64,000 bases of DNA from assembly GCA_020629515.1 (NCBI GenBank), contig JAHDDE010000002.1, forward strand, positions 134,010 through 198,009, written 5' to 3'. Within the stretch, counting starts at the first letter, position 1. Each line of letters begins with the position of its first letter. The position numbers and the translations under genes were made by a program. The notes under the pieces are model-generated. The model did no database searches. It was not told the origin of the DNA and saw only the letters and a program-made list of their open reading frames with translations. Origin of the DNA: Saprospiraceae bacterium (GTDB lineage: Bacteria; Bacteroidota; Bacteroidia; Chitinophagales; Saprospiraceae). Positions 27,181 to 36,862 of the stretch are shown in pieces.

Positions 27181-28227
27181 TTATTTTCTTGGTTTAAACT
27201 TTGAATCATCCAATATTTGCTGAGGATCGTTAAGATTGATCAATTGTTGAATACTCGTTTCAGGGTATCTTTTCATATAGGATTTGACAATCTGCCATCC
27301 CATATAATTAGCTGTTCTACCTGGTGATTCCGGGGGCATACCTGGGGATGTTGGAGCTGGGCCTATTAGTTTGTTAAATTTTCTCAAATCTGTTTCATAG
27401 AATAAATTTTTCTCGAAAAATAGATCCCACATTTGCACCTCATTATTCTGGCACCAACTATATTGATCTGGACTATATTCTATAACCATATGATCTGGCT
27501 TGAAACTTAATATTTGATCCATAATATATAGTTTTTTGCCACCCCAGATCATTAGCGACAAAAAGTCAGATTGAAGAGGTGGCGTCAGTTTGTCCTCAAC
27601 TAATACTTCTGCTACTTTTTTGGAGATATAGTTTTTATTATAAGCTTTGGTTAGATAGGAGGAGAACGAAGGGTTAGTAGGATCAATTTTATCATAAGGA
27701 AAGTCGGGCCCTAAGAACATATCCAAACCAATACCTATTCCCTCCTGCTTAATATCATCAAATACAAAGCATTGATATACGAATCCAGAAATAAATGTGT
27801 AAACAGTAGGCACCTGTCGGACATCAAAAATCTGCATATAATTCTCAAGTGCTTGATCGATTTCTGGCTTGAAGGGATTAAAATCGTCATAGATTTTATT
27901 AACATCATTATTGAGTTTGATATACCCAGAGTCAGACACCATTCTAATGATTTCTTCCTTTACTATATCCGCATTATCAGGTAAAGCCAATATTTGATTG
28001 ATGAATAAACTTGTAAACGCTGGGTGTGCGTCCTCTAAGCTTTGAAGTTGGATGGCAAATTGATCAGAACTAATAGAAGATAATTTTTGATCGTATCTGA
28101 TAATATTGCTCGTGATCGTGGGGTCAATCTTAGTCAATACTTCTATTGGTGCTCCTTCTTGACAGCCAGAAGAAAGAATTACGATAGATAAGATAAAAAA
28201 CAAAGATCTAAATAAGTATTCTTGCAT
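27181..28227 (-). CDS. gldB: Gliding motility lipoprotein GldB
   Basis: Lipoprotein of 348 residues with a signal peptide and lipobox ending at Cys22 (LSSGC). The family signature near residues 260-300 is clear: VIEYSPDQYSWCQNNEVQMW followed by a PGR-TANYMGWQIVKSYM helix. GldB is required for gliding and is part of the set of Gld proteins linked to type IX secretion, fitting the PorP/PorE genes 2 kb away. No gldC, its common neighbour, is adjacent. It is divergent from nadC with a 65-base gap. Confidence 0.85.
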   Translation of the reverse strand: MQEYLFRSLFFILSIVILSSGCQEGAPIEVLTKIDPTITSNIIRYDQKLSSISSDQFAIQLQSLEDAHPAFTSLFINQILALPDNADIVKEEIIRMVSDSGYIKLNNDVNKIYDDFNPFKPEIDQALENYMQIFDVRQVPTVYTFISGFVYQCFVFDDIKQEGIGIGLDMFLGPDFPYDKIDPTNPSFSSYLTKAYNKNYISKKVAEVLVEDKLTPPLQSDFLSLMIWGGKKLYIMDQILSFKPDHMVIEYSPDQYSWCQNNEVQMWDLFFEKNLFYETDLRKFNKLIGPAPTSPGMPPESPGRTANYMGWQIVKSYMKRYPETSIQQLINLNDPQQILDDSKFKPRK

Positions 28228-28292
28228 ATCGGGAGTCTCTTTGACGGAAAAGAAACGTCATAAAAGAAAAGAGATTATAAATAAGTAGAACA

Positions 28293-29147
28293 ATGCATAA
28301 ACTGAACAAAAAAAAGCTGAATAAATTTATTCAAAAAGCACTTCATGAGGATATCATGGATGGAGACCATACTTCTTTGGCATGTATACCTAAAGATCAG
28401 ATTAGTACTGCGAGATTATTGGTCAAAGATGATGGTGTTTTAGCAGGGATAGCAATAGCAAAAAAAATTTTCAAATATCTGGATCCTGATGCTATAATTG
28501 AAATTGTTCATCCAGATGGATCTGCTGTTAAATATGGAGATGAGGCTTTTTATTTGACATGTAATGCACAAGCACTTCTAATGGGCGAACGATTAGCGCT
28601 TAACACGATGCAAAGACTCAGCGGAGTTGCAACGCTCAGCAGGGCATTTTATGAAGAGACTAAAGAATATCCTGTAACTATCCTGGATACAAGAAAGACA
28701 ACTCCGCTCTTGAGGTTTATAGAGAAGTGGGCAGTAGAAGTAGGCGGTTGTAGTAACTATAGGGATGGTCTATATGATCGTATCATGATTAAGGACAATC
28801 ATGTTGATGCTGCAGGGAGTATCACATCCGCCGTAGCACGAGTTAGAAAATACTTAAAAAAGAAAAAGAAAAACCTCGAAATGACTATTGAGGTAAGAAA
28901 CTTTGAGGAGTTAGAGGAAGTATTAGGATTAGGTGGTCACCCGAGAGTGATGCTGGATAACTTCAAGATATCAGATATGAAGAAAGCTGTTAAGCTGGTA
29001 AATAAGAGATTAGAGGTTGAAGCATCCGGTGGCATTAAGCTGAATAATGTCAAAAAAGTCGCTGCTACAGGAGTTGATTTTATTTCCGTAGGAGCGCTGA
29101 CACATTCAGCTCAAAGCCTGGATTTAAGTCTCAAGATTATCAAATAA
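28293..29147 (+). CDS. nadC: Nicotinate-nucleotide pyrophosphorylase (carboxylating)
   Basis: Makes nicotinate mononucleotide from quinolinate and PRPP in de novo NAD synthesis. Key stretches: HEDIMDGDHTS near the N-terminus, GERLALNTMQRLSGVAT, DTRKTTPLLR, KDNH, EVRNFEEL, MLDNF and the final ISVGALTHS. Length 284 is standard. nadA/nadB are not nearby. A micro-protein gene on the other strand abuts its stop. Confidence 0.96.
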   Translation: MHKLNKKKLNKFIQKALHEDIMDGDHTSLACIPKDQISTARLLVKDDGVLAGIAIAKKIFKYLDPDAIIEIVHPDGSAVKYGDEAFYLTCNAQALLMGERLALNTMQRLSGVATLSRAFYEETKEYPVTILDTRKTTPLLRFIEKWAVEVGGCSNYRDGLYDRIMIKDNHVDAAGSITSAVARVRKYLKKKKKNLEMTIEVRNFEELEEVLGLGGHPRVMLDNFKISDMKKAVKLVNKRLEVEASGGIKLNNVKKVAATGVDFISVGALTHSAQSLDLSLKIIK

Positions 29148-29252
29148 TCATTGAGGGTAGGTTAGAAAAAGAAAGATGAGTAGTGCCCCGAAGAATACAA
29201 GTGCTAACCAAAAACGAGTATCTCGGTACATGCTTTGACTGTCGTGAATCAT
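29148..29252 (-). CDS. Possible 34-aa membrane micro-protein
   Basis: Short gene from ATG 29252 to TGA 29148, ending directly against the nadC stop on the other strand. The product has a polar N-terminus of about 13 residues with two Arg, then an uninterrupted hydrophobic helix rich in Phe and Leu (residues 14-31), and ends TYPQ. Single-helix micro-proteins of this shape occur in many bacteria, but a frame this short can arise by chance, and I see no promoter. Confidence 0.35.
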   Translation of the reverse strand: MIHDSQSMYRDTRFWLALVFFGALLIFLFLTYPQ

Positions 29253-29699
29253 TTGTGAGTTTTTGGTCTGTGTGTAAAATGTTCACCATAAGCATTAAAA
29301 AACTTTGGTATTAAATAAAAACTGTAAAACTCGCTCTGCTCTTTAGCATCGGCGATTTAGTAAATTCTAAAATCAGATATGATGTATCTGATATGACTAC
29401 CAAGATGCCAAAACGATGCCATAGCATTTTTTTATAATGTGTGATTTATACCCCTACCCCTATTTGATTTTGGGTGGAATATACATGATGAATTTTTACT
29501 AATCGTAAGCAGCTAATAGTCAAATACCATTGAAGGAAAAGAATAGAAAATTTATTAATGTGTTTTGTAGATTAATTATTAAAATACCCTAAAACTTTAG
29601 ATTTTTTATACACTTAGATCACTCTAAACCTTCTTCGTTCTGTCAATTTCAGTTTAGATCAGAATAGCATACTGTAATAATTCTCTATAAGAAATGAAT
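29253..29699. other. Gene-free AT-rich stretch
   Basis: About 450 bases between the micro-protein and pyrD with no convincing gene. It holds a perfect 8-bp inverted repeat (29372-29379 with 29385-29392), a 7-bp repeat TCTAAAC/GTTTAGA around 29625-29660 that could fold behind pyrD, and a short direct repeat of ACCCCT near 29450. I recognise no structured RNA family. Confidence 0.5.
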
Positions 29700-30731
29700 C
29701 TATGCGCTTAATGCCTTTTTAATTCTTTTGATGAGATAGGGTCCAGCATAGATAAGACCACTGTATACTTGGATTAAGTCTGCTCCAGCGTCAATTTTTT
29801 CTTTGGCAGATTGGACATCGGTTATTCCTCCGACACCTATTAGGGGAATTTGGGACTGAGACTTTGTGCTTATATATCGGATCACTTCTGTGGATCTTTT
29901 GTTGAGTGGTCGTCCACTTAAACCTCCCGCACCGATCTGATTAATTTCTTGATCAGTAGTTTGGAGATTATCTCTTGAGATAGTTGTATTAGTAGCTATT
30001 AGCCCATCCATATTAAGTTCTATGCAGATTTCGATTACATCGTCTATTTGCTCATTGGTGAGATCTGGAGCGATCTTGAGTAGGATAGGTTTTTTCTTTT
30101 CGTATTTGCTACGCTCATCTAAGAGTGTAGAGAGAATTTTACTCAATGGCTTTTTGTCTTGGAGTTCTCTGAGGCCAGGTGTGTTAGGCGAGCTTAGATT
30201 AACTACGAAATAGTCTACGTAATCGTACAACTTCTGAAAACAGATTAGATAATCCTTATAGGCTTCATCATTTGGAGTTACTTTGTTTTTTCCAATGTTT
30301 CCCCCCAGAATGAAATCTCTATTCTTATTAAGTTTTTTCAGATTGTTGACGAGCTCATCTACGCCGCCATTGTTAAAACCCATTCGGTTGATAATGCCTT
30401 TATCGGATATTAATCTGAAAAGTCGAGGTTTGGGGTTGCCCGCTTGGCCCACAGGAGTGACCGTGCCAACTTCTATGAATCCAAACCCCAATTGAGCCAT
30501 TTCTTTGATGTACTTTCCATCTTTATCAAACCCTGCGGCAAGACCTACGGGATTTTTAAAGGTAAGTCCCCAAAGTTCTCTTTTGAGAGATTCATCATCG
30601 AGCCGAAAGGATTGCTTCAGGATGGAGGAAACGATAGGTGTTTTAGATACAATTTTGAATAATGTAGTTGTAATATGATGTGCCTTTTCTGCTTGAAAAG
30701 AGAAAAGCAAAGGTTTAATTAATTGATACAT
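29700..30731 (-). CDS. pyrD: Dihydroorotate dehydrogenase (quinone), class 2
   Basis: Membrane-associated FMN enzyme of pyrimidine synthesis that passes electrons to quinone. Class 2 is shown by the N-terminal helical extension (about 40 residues) and by Ser as catalytic base in [37 protein letters not shown] and IGVGGI with the phosphate-binding YSGL complete the barrel. At 343 residues it is full length. Its ATG follows the stop of the Crp/Fnr gene with no base between, so the two are co-transcribed. Confidence 0.96.
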   Translation of the reverse strand: MYQLIKPLLFSFQAEKAHHITTTLFKIVSKTPIVSSILKQSFRLDDESLKRELWGLTFKNPVGLAAGFDKDGKYIKEMAQLGFGFIEVGTVTPVGQAGNPKPRLFRLISDKGIINRMGFNNGGVDELVNNLKKLNKNRDFILGGNIGKNKVTPNDEAYKDYLICFQKLYDYVDYFVVNLSSPNTPGLRELQDKKPLSKILSTLLDERSKYEKKKPILLKIAPDLTNEQIDDVIEICIELNMDGLIATNTTISRDNLQTTDQEINQIGAGGLSGRPLNKRSTEVIRYISTKSQSQIPLIGVGGITDVQSAKEKIDAGADLIQVYSGLIYAGPYLIKRIKKALSA

Positions 30732-31427
30732 TTATGAGATTGTGGATATTTCCTTTTTGAGATTTTCTAAGTCTCTTATTAATAGTCTTTTTCTATTGAA
30801 GGTGAGTAGGTTTTTAGCTTTTAACTCATTGAGGACAGTAGTAACTGTCTGGCGACTGGTTGCCGTCATGTTGGCAATTTCTTGATGTGTGATAAACTTT
30901 CTAACTACCCACTCATATCCTACTCTTTGTCCTTTTTTGCTATTGAGATCTATCAGATATTCTACGATCCTACTTCGAGAATCTTTAAATACTAAAGCTT
31001 CTAATCGCTTCTCCATTTCTAATGCTCTGCTGCCGATCAGATTCATCATGAATAAATAAAGAGGGTTATGTTCCTTGAACATTTTTTTCATTCCTTCTTT
31101 ACTAATTTCACAGATTTCTGTTGGCTCCATTGCTATGGCATAGTCTCTTCTCTTGTTATGTCCAGCGATAGCTAACTCTCCAAATATCTCTCCTGGGCCT
31201 AAAATGGCTTTAGTGATAGACTTCTCGCCATGGTGATCTGTCGCAATTTTAACCCTGCCAGAAGAAATGAAAAAAACTTTATCTGCCATTTCGGAAGGTT
31301 CAAAGATCAAATCATTCTTTTTAAACGAGTTGTAGGAATGGTTAGGAGATGGTATACCCAACTTCTTTGGGCAGAAGATCCCTTCTGCATCAATATTTTC
31401 TAAATACCAAACATTGGAATTATCCAT
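30732..31427 (-). CDS. Crp/Fnr family transcriptional regulator
   Basis: Regulator of 231 residues: cyclic-nucleotide-binding-like sensor at about 38-145 (VFFISSGRVKIA, GPGEIFGELAI) and a C-terminal winged helix with the recognition helix in ITHQEIANMTATSRQTVTTVLNEL. No Fnr-type cysteine cluster is present, so an Fe-S oxygen sensor is unlikely; whether it binds cAMP or another ligand is unknown. It abuts pyrD, so pyrimidine synthesis may be tied to its expression. An exact -7 element lies just upstream. Confidence 0.92.
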   Translation of the reverse strand: MDNSNVWYLENIDAEGIFCPKKLGIPSPNHSYNSFKKNDLIFEPSEMADKVFFISSGRVKIATDHHGEKSITKAILGPGEIFGELAIAGHNKRRDYAIAMEPTEICEISKEGMKKMFKEHNPLYLFMMNLIGSRALEMEKRLEALVFKDSRSRIVEYLIDLNSKKGQRVGYEWVVRKFITHQEIANMTATSRQTVTTVLNELKAKNLLTFNRKRLLIRDLENLKKEISTIS

Positions 31428-31449
31428 TAGAAATTGAGTTTAAGAAAGC

Positions 31450-31457
31450 CAAAATTA
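31450..31457 (-). promoter_or_regulatory. Promoter -7 element of the crp-pyrD unit
   Basis: Minus strand TAATTTTG, an exact TAnnTTTG match, 22 bases before the ATG at 31427. The nearest TTG upstream is 26 bases away, longer than usual. Confidence 0.4.
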
Positions 31458-31490
31458 TGAAAACTATTAATTTCTCTTTATCTCAACACA

Positions 31491-33254
31491 CTAATCTTGG
31501 TCTGGTTGCAATCGAAGGGTATCAATCAAGTCATCTAACAAAGGATTGATTTTTATCAGGTGATCATATTTTTCCTTTGCAGTATAAAGTTTCTTTTCAA
31601 CTTTGATTTCACTATCTGGGAAAAGCTCCCGATTTACATTGATTTCTATATTCAGATCATTTTGATTAAAATGATCTCTCAGAATTGAGTATAACCCAGT
31701 TTCTTGTTGTATTTCTTCTTTGGCAATAGTAGATGGTACAGATCCAATGATTTTTTTATCCTCTATGGATAGCTTTACATTTTTTAAAATAGATGAAGAG
31801 GTGGGTGATTCTTGTTGGCGAGCATACTCCATCCATATAGTATTGACTTCATCAATATTGAGTTCTTTTTGTGAGTTGGTTTTATTGTTTATTTCTTCTT
31901 GTGCTTGGCTGATGAGCGCATCTATAGAGGAAATATGGGGTGATTCTATTTTAGTGTCTTTTACTGTGATCGATGGTCGATCTATAGATTTTTTGACTTC
32001 CTCTTTTTCTATAGAGATTGGCCCTCCTCGTTCTATCTCATTGGGTTTGTCTTCTGACGGCGCAGATGGAATTGTTGGGGTAGGAGGTATAGGATCAAGA
32101 GAGGTAGAAGTAGGATTAGTTATCTGGGGTTCAGTGTTTTTTTTTTGATCAGATATTGTATGATCTGGTTCTATCTGTCTCGAGGCATAACAAATTTTTA
32201 GAAGTGCTATCTCTATGTGAAGTCTTTTATCTTTAGCTTTAGCATAATTAATGTCGCAATCATTAGACAGGGATAAGGCAGTAAGTATGGTACTATAAGT
32301 GATATGATTAGACTGCTCCATATACTTCTCCTTTAGTGCATCACTGAGCTGCATCAATCTTTGAGTAGGTTCTTGTTTGCAATACATTAGGTTGCGCAAG
32401 TGTTTGGACAATCCATTCATAAACGTGTCACCTTCAAAACCATTGGCAAGTACCTCTTCTAATAGCAACAGGAGGTTAGGCCCATCCTCTCTAAGTAACA
32501 AGTCCGTTGCTCTAAAAAAATAATCATAATCGAGAAGATTTAGATTTTCTATGACAGATTTATAGGTGATACTATTGTTACTTGCGCTTGCTATTCTATC
32601 ATATATAGATAAAGCATCTCTCATCGCCCCATCTGCTTTTTCAGCTATGGTATACAGTGCATCATATTCAGTTGAAGTTCCTTCTTGTAGGGATATTGCT
32701 TCGAGCTGTTTGATGATATCTGGAACCATAATGCGTCTAAAGTCATACAACTGACATCTACTCATTATGGTAGGCAATATTTTATGCTTTTCTGTCGTAG
32801 CCAATATAAATATGGCATAAGGAGGAGGTTCTTCTAATGTCTTGAGAAAAGCATTAAATGCTGAAGTGGTCAACATATGTACCTCATCAATTATAAATAC
32901 CTTGTATTTACCTTGTTGGGGCTGAAATCGCACTTGCTCGATGAGCGATCTCATATGTTCTACAGTATTATTAGATGCCGCATCGAGCTCCACTATATTC
33001 ATGGAGATATCAATCTGCGTATCAGCATAGCTGCCATCTACTATCGCCGCTTTTGGGTCTTTCATATTGATGACCTTAGCCAATAATCTGGCACAGGTTG
33101 TCTTACCTACTCCTCGAGGCCCACAAAACAAAAAAGCATGAGCTAACTTATCTGACAACAGCGCATTTTTGAGTGTAGAAGTGATATGCTCCTGACCCAC
33201 CACATCTTCAAATTTTTGTGGTCTATACTTCCTTGCTGAAACGATGTAACTCAT
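31491..33254 (-). CDS. dnaX: DNA polymerase III subunit gamma/tau
   Basis: AAA+ clamp-loader subunit. Walker A CGPRGVGKTT is at residues 44-53, Walker B IIDEVHML at 121-128, sensor 1 in LATTEKHK and the arginine finger in SRCQ. The ATG at 33254 gives the family start SYIVSARKYRP; an upstream ATG (33308) would add 18 unrelated residues. The four-Cys zinc module that normally follows Walker A is absent: residues 60-90 contain no Cys. Residues about 370-500 are a Pro/Ser/Glu-rich linker and the last 100 are a tau-like domain. The region includes no clear frameshift signal. Confidence 0.95.
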   Translation of the reverse strand: MSYIVSARKYRPQKFEDVVGQEHITSTLKNALLSDKLAHAFLFCGPRGVGKTTCARLLAKVINMKDPKAAIVDGSYADTQIDISMNIVELDAASNNTVEHMRSLIEQVRFQPQQGKYKVFIIDEVHMLTTSAFNAFLKTLEEPPPYAIFILATTEKHKILPTIMSRCQLYDFRRIMVPDIIKQLEAISLQEGTSTEYDALYTIAEKADGAMRDALSIYDRIASASNNSITYKSVIENLNLLDYDYFFRATDLLLREDGPNLLLLLEEVLANGFEGDTFMNGLSKHLRNLMYCKQEPTQRLMQLSDALKEKYMEQSNHITYSTILTALSLSNDCDINYAKAKDKRLHIEIALLKICYASRQIEPDHTISDQKKNTEPQITNPTSTSLDPIPPTPTIPSAPSEDKPNEIERGGPISIEKEEVKKSIDRPSITVKDTKIESPHISSIDALISQAQEEINNKTNSQKELNIDEVNTIWMEYARQQESPTSSSILKNVKLSIEDKKIIGSVPSTIAKEEIQQETGLYSILRDHFNQNDLNIEINVNRELFPDSEIKVEKKLYTAKEKYDHLIKINPLLDDLIDTLRLQPDQD

Positions 33255-33282
33255 TGAGTTGCGATAATACGAAGAATGTATT

Positions 33283-33351
33283 ATTCTTTCTCTAAAGAAT
33301 GCGGTCAATGTACTATTGCCCTCGGCGAGGGACTTTTGCAGTCGGCAAAAG
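33283..33351. promoter_or_regulatory. Three small hairpins upstream of dnaX
   Basis: Perfect inverted repeats follow each other: ATTCTTT/AAAGAAT (33283-33300), CCCTC/GAGGG (33319-33331) and CTTTTGC/GCAAAAG (33333-33351). They lie 30-100 bases before dnaX and could fold in its leader. The rest of the 33255-33588 gap up to the divergent helicase gene shows nothing I can name. Confidence 0.3.
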
Positions 33352-33588
33352 GTACTGTCTTAAAAAGCATCTGATTTCTTAAAGGGAGCTACACCTACTT
33401 CACTTCTTATCATGATCAATGATCCAAAAGCATTACATATGATGCCTTTTGCAAACGCATGAGTAAGTGACTATCAATTAAAGAGTGTTGACAATTGTGG
33501 CAAGAGTGTCTCATAATTATAAAACAAATTTAACAGCCATCATGCAATTCCTCTGCACGTTGTTCCTTATTATAGCTGATATATAAAA

Positions 33589-36500
33589 ATGAATATGCAA
33601 ACGAGCTTAACCCTGGATAATAAAGAGCATCAATCTCAAAAGAAAGGGAACTATAATTATCACTATAATCGTCTTAATCCTGCTCAAAAGAAAGCAGTAG
33701 ATCAAATCGAAGGTGCAGTGATGGTCATAGCTGGTCCGGGTACGGGCAAAACTCAAATACTGGCTGTACGGATTGCCAAAATATTGGCTGAGACAGATGC
33801 TCAAGCTCATAATATACTATGTCTGACCTTTACGGATGCAGCGACTATAGCTATGCGTCGTCGGTTAGTCCAGATCATAGGAGCGGCGGCACATCAGATT
33901 CACATTTATACTTTTCATGGATTTTGCAATCAGATCATACAGGAGAACCTAGGCATTTTTGGCAATTATAGACAACTCGAGGCGCTCACTGACCTCGAGA
34001 AAGTTGATGTGTTCTCTAAGATCATGAATGACTTACCTAATGGTCATATCCTGAAAAAACTGAAGAGCGAGCCTACTTATGAGTCAAAAAGATTGGACAA
34101 CCTATTTCAGATGATGAAAAAGGAAAACTTATCTGTTGAGATTATGCAGGAGCGTATCAAAGAGTATCTGGAGCGACAAAATGATCCTGAGCATAATCCT
34201 ACTATGTTTTATCAGCGGAAGTATAAATCTTTTAATGTAGGGGATAGAAAAGAGAAAGAATGGGATAAACTCATGACAAAGATGAACGAGTTAGGTGCTG
34301 CGGTAAAGCTCTTTCCACAATATCTACAGATCATGAAGGATATGGATCGATATGACTATCAGGATATGATCCTATGGGTACTGGAGGCATTTCAGAGGGA
34401 TGATCAGCTACTTGCTAATTATCAGGAGAGATATCAGTACTTCTTGGTAGATGAATTTCAAGATACTAATGGAGCACAGAAAGCCATACTTGAACAACTT
34501 ATTTCATTCTGGTCCGATGAAAGCCCAAATGTATTCGTCGTAGGAGATGATGATCAAGCGATATACAAGTTTCAGGGAGCCAATCTCTCCAATATCAAGG
34601 AGTTAAAGAATAAGTATGACCCCAGCATGATTGTCTTGGATCAGAACTATCGATCGAGTCAAAATATATTGGATATCGCCAAGGAATTAATAGCCTTTAA
34701 TCAAGAAAGAATTGTTAATGATGATGATACACTCAACAAAGACTTACGGGCTTCTCTGGACGGTATCAAGAATCATGGCTCTAAGCCTAAAGTCGTATCC
34801 TACCCTAATAATGTCCAAGAACAATCCGATATAGCGGATCGATTATACCAAGCTTATCAAAAAGGTATCAACCTTAAGGATACTGCGATCATCTATCGCA
34901 AACACAATCAAGTAGAAAAATTAGTTGAAGTATTAGAAAAGAAAGGTGTCCCGATTAATATAAAGAGGCGTGTCAACATACTGGACGAATCACTGACACG
35001 TAATCTATTGACGATACTCAGATATATCCAAGCGGAGTATAGACGACCAAATAATGCCGAAGATCTATTATATGAATTGATGCACTATCGATTCTTCAAT
35101 ATTCGCAGTGGAGACATCGCTAAGATGTCCATACATTGTAACAAGACCAAAGGTGAAGAAAATAGAATCTATCTGCGAGACCTGCTGAGTCAACGGGGAC
35201 GGTTGACACAATTGGGCCTGGGATCAGTTGAGCAGATCCTATTTCTGGGCGAACAATTAGAAAATTGGATCAGCGATATCGCCAATGTCACCTTGCAAGT
35301 ACTATTTGAAAATATAATCAATCAAGGCCATGTACTGAGATATGTCTTAAATCTGGCCGATAAGACATGGCAATTACAAATACTCAGCACCTTATTTGAT
35401 CTGATCAAAGAAGAAATGGCTAAAGCACCAGAACTGAAACTTGAAGAATTCCTACGGATGATAGAAAAAATGAAAGCTAATAAGATCAGCTTATCACTTA
35501 ATAAAGTCGTCTATGCCGAGAGCGGAGTCAATTTTTTAACAGCTCATAGCTCCAAGGGATTGGAGTTTGATCACGTAATTATACCTGGCGTCACTAAAAA
35601 TATCTGGGATAAGAATGTGAAGACCATGTTTCAATATTCCTATCCGGACAATGTCAATGAAGATGTAGAGACAAATACTGAGGACGAGAGGCGATTGATG
35701 TATGTGGCTATGACTCGAGCCAAAAGAGAATTAGAACTGTCATTTGGATTAGAAAACGAGGCAGGTAAAGAATTAGGCAGGAGCCAATTTATCGATGAGG
35801 TATTGGAGCGCACAGACATAGAGGTTACTCCTCTAAAGGTGGAAGAAGAACGGGTGAATGAATTTCAATATTTCACACTGTTAAAACAGAACAAAGAAGT
35901 CAAACTAATCGAGCATGACTTGATAGATAAAGTGTTAGATGGATATAAATTAAGTGTTACAGGACTTAATAAGTACCTCAAATGCCCATTGACCTTTTAC
36001 TTTGAGTCTATCTTAAGGATCCCAACTGCTCGTACCAAGTATATGGGTTTTGGTAGGGCCATACATAGATCATTAGAAGAATACCACAATGACCTGAACC
36101 AATCCAAGAAGCCGTCTCAGTCCGACCTCATCCGATACTTTCACTTAGGTATGAAAAATCATCGATCCCATTTCACCGACGAAGAATATGCCAATATGAC
36201 TGCATATGGCGAGGAGATCTTACCGAAGTATTATGAAGAAAGGTTGAAAGAACAAAAGGAGGATGTACAGTTTGGATTGGAAGTGAGGGTAGATCATGCA
36301 GAGTATGCTGGTGTGCCGATCAAAGGTGTATTGGACAAAGTGACCATCTACAAGGACTATGTAGATGTGGTAGATTATAAGACGGGTAACATTTTTAACG
36401 CAAAAGCAAAAAAGAAACTCAAAGGACCAAAAGATGAGACAGAGATTGGTGGAGATTATTGGAGACAGATTGTATTCTACAAGATTCTCTTAGACTCAGA

Positions 36501-36777
36501 TAAAAAGAATAACTGGCAGATGACATCAGGGTGGATGGACTTCATAGAGCCAGAGCGCAAGACTGATAAGTTCTTCAGGGAGAAAATAATGGTAACCCCT
36601 GAGGATATCGCAAAGGTGGGCGCACAGATAACAGATACTTGGACAAAAATTCAAAATCATGAATTTGATCAAGGTTGTCAAGAGGAGGACTGTACATGGT
36701 GTTCTTTTGTAAAAAATGATTTTATCTTTCTGGATGATCATCAGGAGGATGAAGATGATGTGCAGGATCAGGGATAA
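33589..36777 (+). CDS. UvrD/Rep helicase fused to PD-(D/E)XK nuclease
   Basis: Repair-type helicase-nuclease of 1062 residues. SF1A helicase: Q-motif RLNPAQKKAV, Walker A AGPGTGKTQ (48-56), DEFQDTN (motif II), VGDDDQAIYKFQGA (III), TAHSSKGLEFDHV (V) and YVAMTRAKREL (VI). The C-terminal domain from about 790 is a RecB/AddB-like nuclease with GRAIHRSLEE, GVLDKV and DVVDYKTG. Cys799 plus Cys1030, 1035 and 1038 are positioned to bind an Fe-S cluster as in AddB or Cas4. It stands alone, unlike AddAB or RecBCD genes, and a role in DNA end processing or RNA-DNA conflict is likely but unproven. Confidence 0.92.
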   Translation: MNMQTSLTLDNKEHQSQKKGNYNYHYNRLNPAQKKAVDQIEGAVMVIAGPGTGKTQILAVRIAKILAETDAQAHNILCLTFTDAATIAMRRRLVQIIGAAAHQIHIYTFHGFCNQIIQENLGIFGNYRQLEALTDLEKVDVFSKIMNDLPNGHILKKLKSEPTYESKRLDNLFQMMKKENLSVEIMQERIKEYLERQNDPEHNPTMFYQRKYKSFNVGDRKEKEWDKLMTKMNELGAAVKLFPQYLQIMKDMDRYDYQDMILWVLEAFQRDDQLLANYQERYQYFLVDEFQDTNGAQKAILEQLISFWSDESPNVFVVGDDDQAIYKFQGANLSNIKELKNKYDPSMIVLDQNYRSSQNILDIAKELIAFNQERIVNDDDTLNKDLRASLDGIKNHGSKPKVVSYPNNVQEQSDIADRLYQAYQKGINLKDTAIIYRKHNQVEKLVEVLEKKGVPINIKRRVNILDESLTRNLLTILRYIQAEYRRPNNAEDLLYELMHYRFFNIRSGDIAKMSIHCNKTKGEENRIYLRDLLSQRGRLTQLGLGSVEQILFLGEQLENWISDIANVTLQVLFENIINQGHVLRYVLNLADKTWQLQILSTLFDLIKEEMAKAPELKLEEFLRMIEKMKANKISLSLNKVVYAESGVNFLTAHSSKGLEFDHVIIPGVTKNIWDKNVKTMFQYSYPDNVNEDVETNTEDERRLMYVAMTRAKRELELSFGLENEAGKELGRSQFIDEVLERTDIEVTPLKVEEERVNEFQYFTLLKQNKEVKLIEHDLIDKVLDGYKLSVTGLNKYLKCPLTFYFESILRIPTARTKYMGFGRAIHRSLEEYHNDLNQSKKPSQSDLIRYFHLGMKNHRSHFTDEEYANMTAYGEEILPKYYEERLKEQKEDVQFGLEVRVDHAEYAGVPIKGVLDKVTIYKDYVDVVDYKTGNIFNAKAKKKLKGPKDETEIGGDYWRQIVFYKILLDSDKKNNWQMTSGWMDFIEPERKTDKFFREKIMVTPEDIAKVGAQITDTWTKIQNHEFDQGCQEEDCTWCSFVKNDFIFLDDHQEDEDDVQDQG

Positions 36778-36862
36778 TAAAAAATAGGCCAACACGAATG
36801 CCGACCCATTTCCTTTTATACTATTGTTTTTCATTTAGTACTTCATACTGTATTAAAGTCTT

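Noticed and set aside
29440-29475. ACCCCT direct repeat as a CRISPR or satellite
   Set aside because: Only two short copies with no spacer structure. No CRISPR-like array was seen anywhere in the window.
31720-32148. Open frame of 142 codons opposite dnaX
   Set aside because: Antisense to the Ser/Pro-rich linker of DnaX; the biased composition of the linker explains the open frame.
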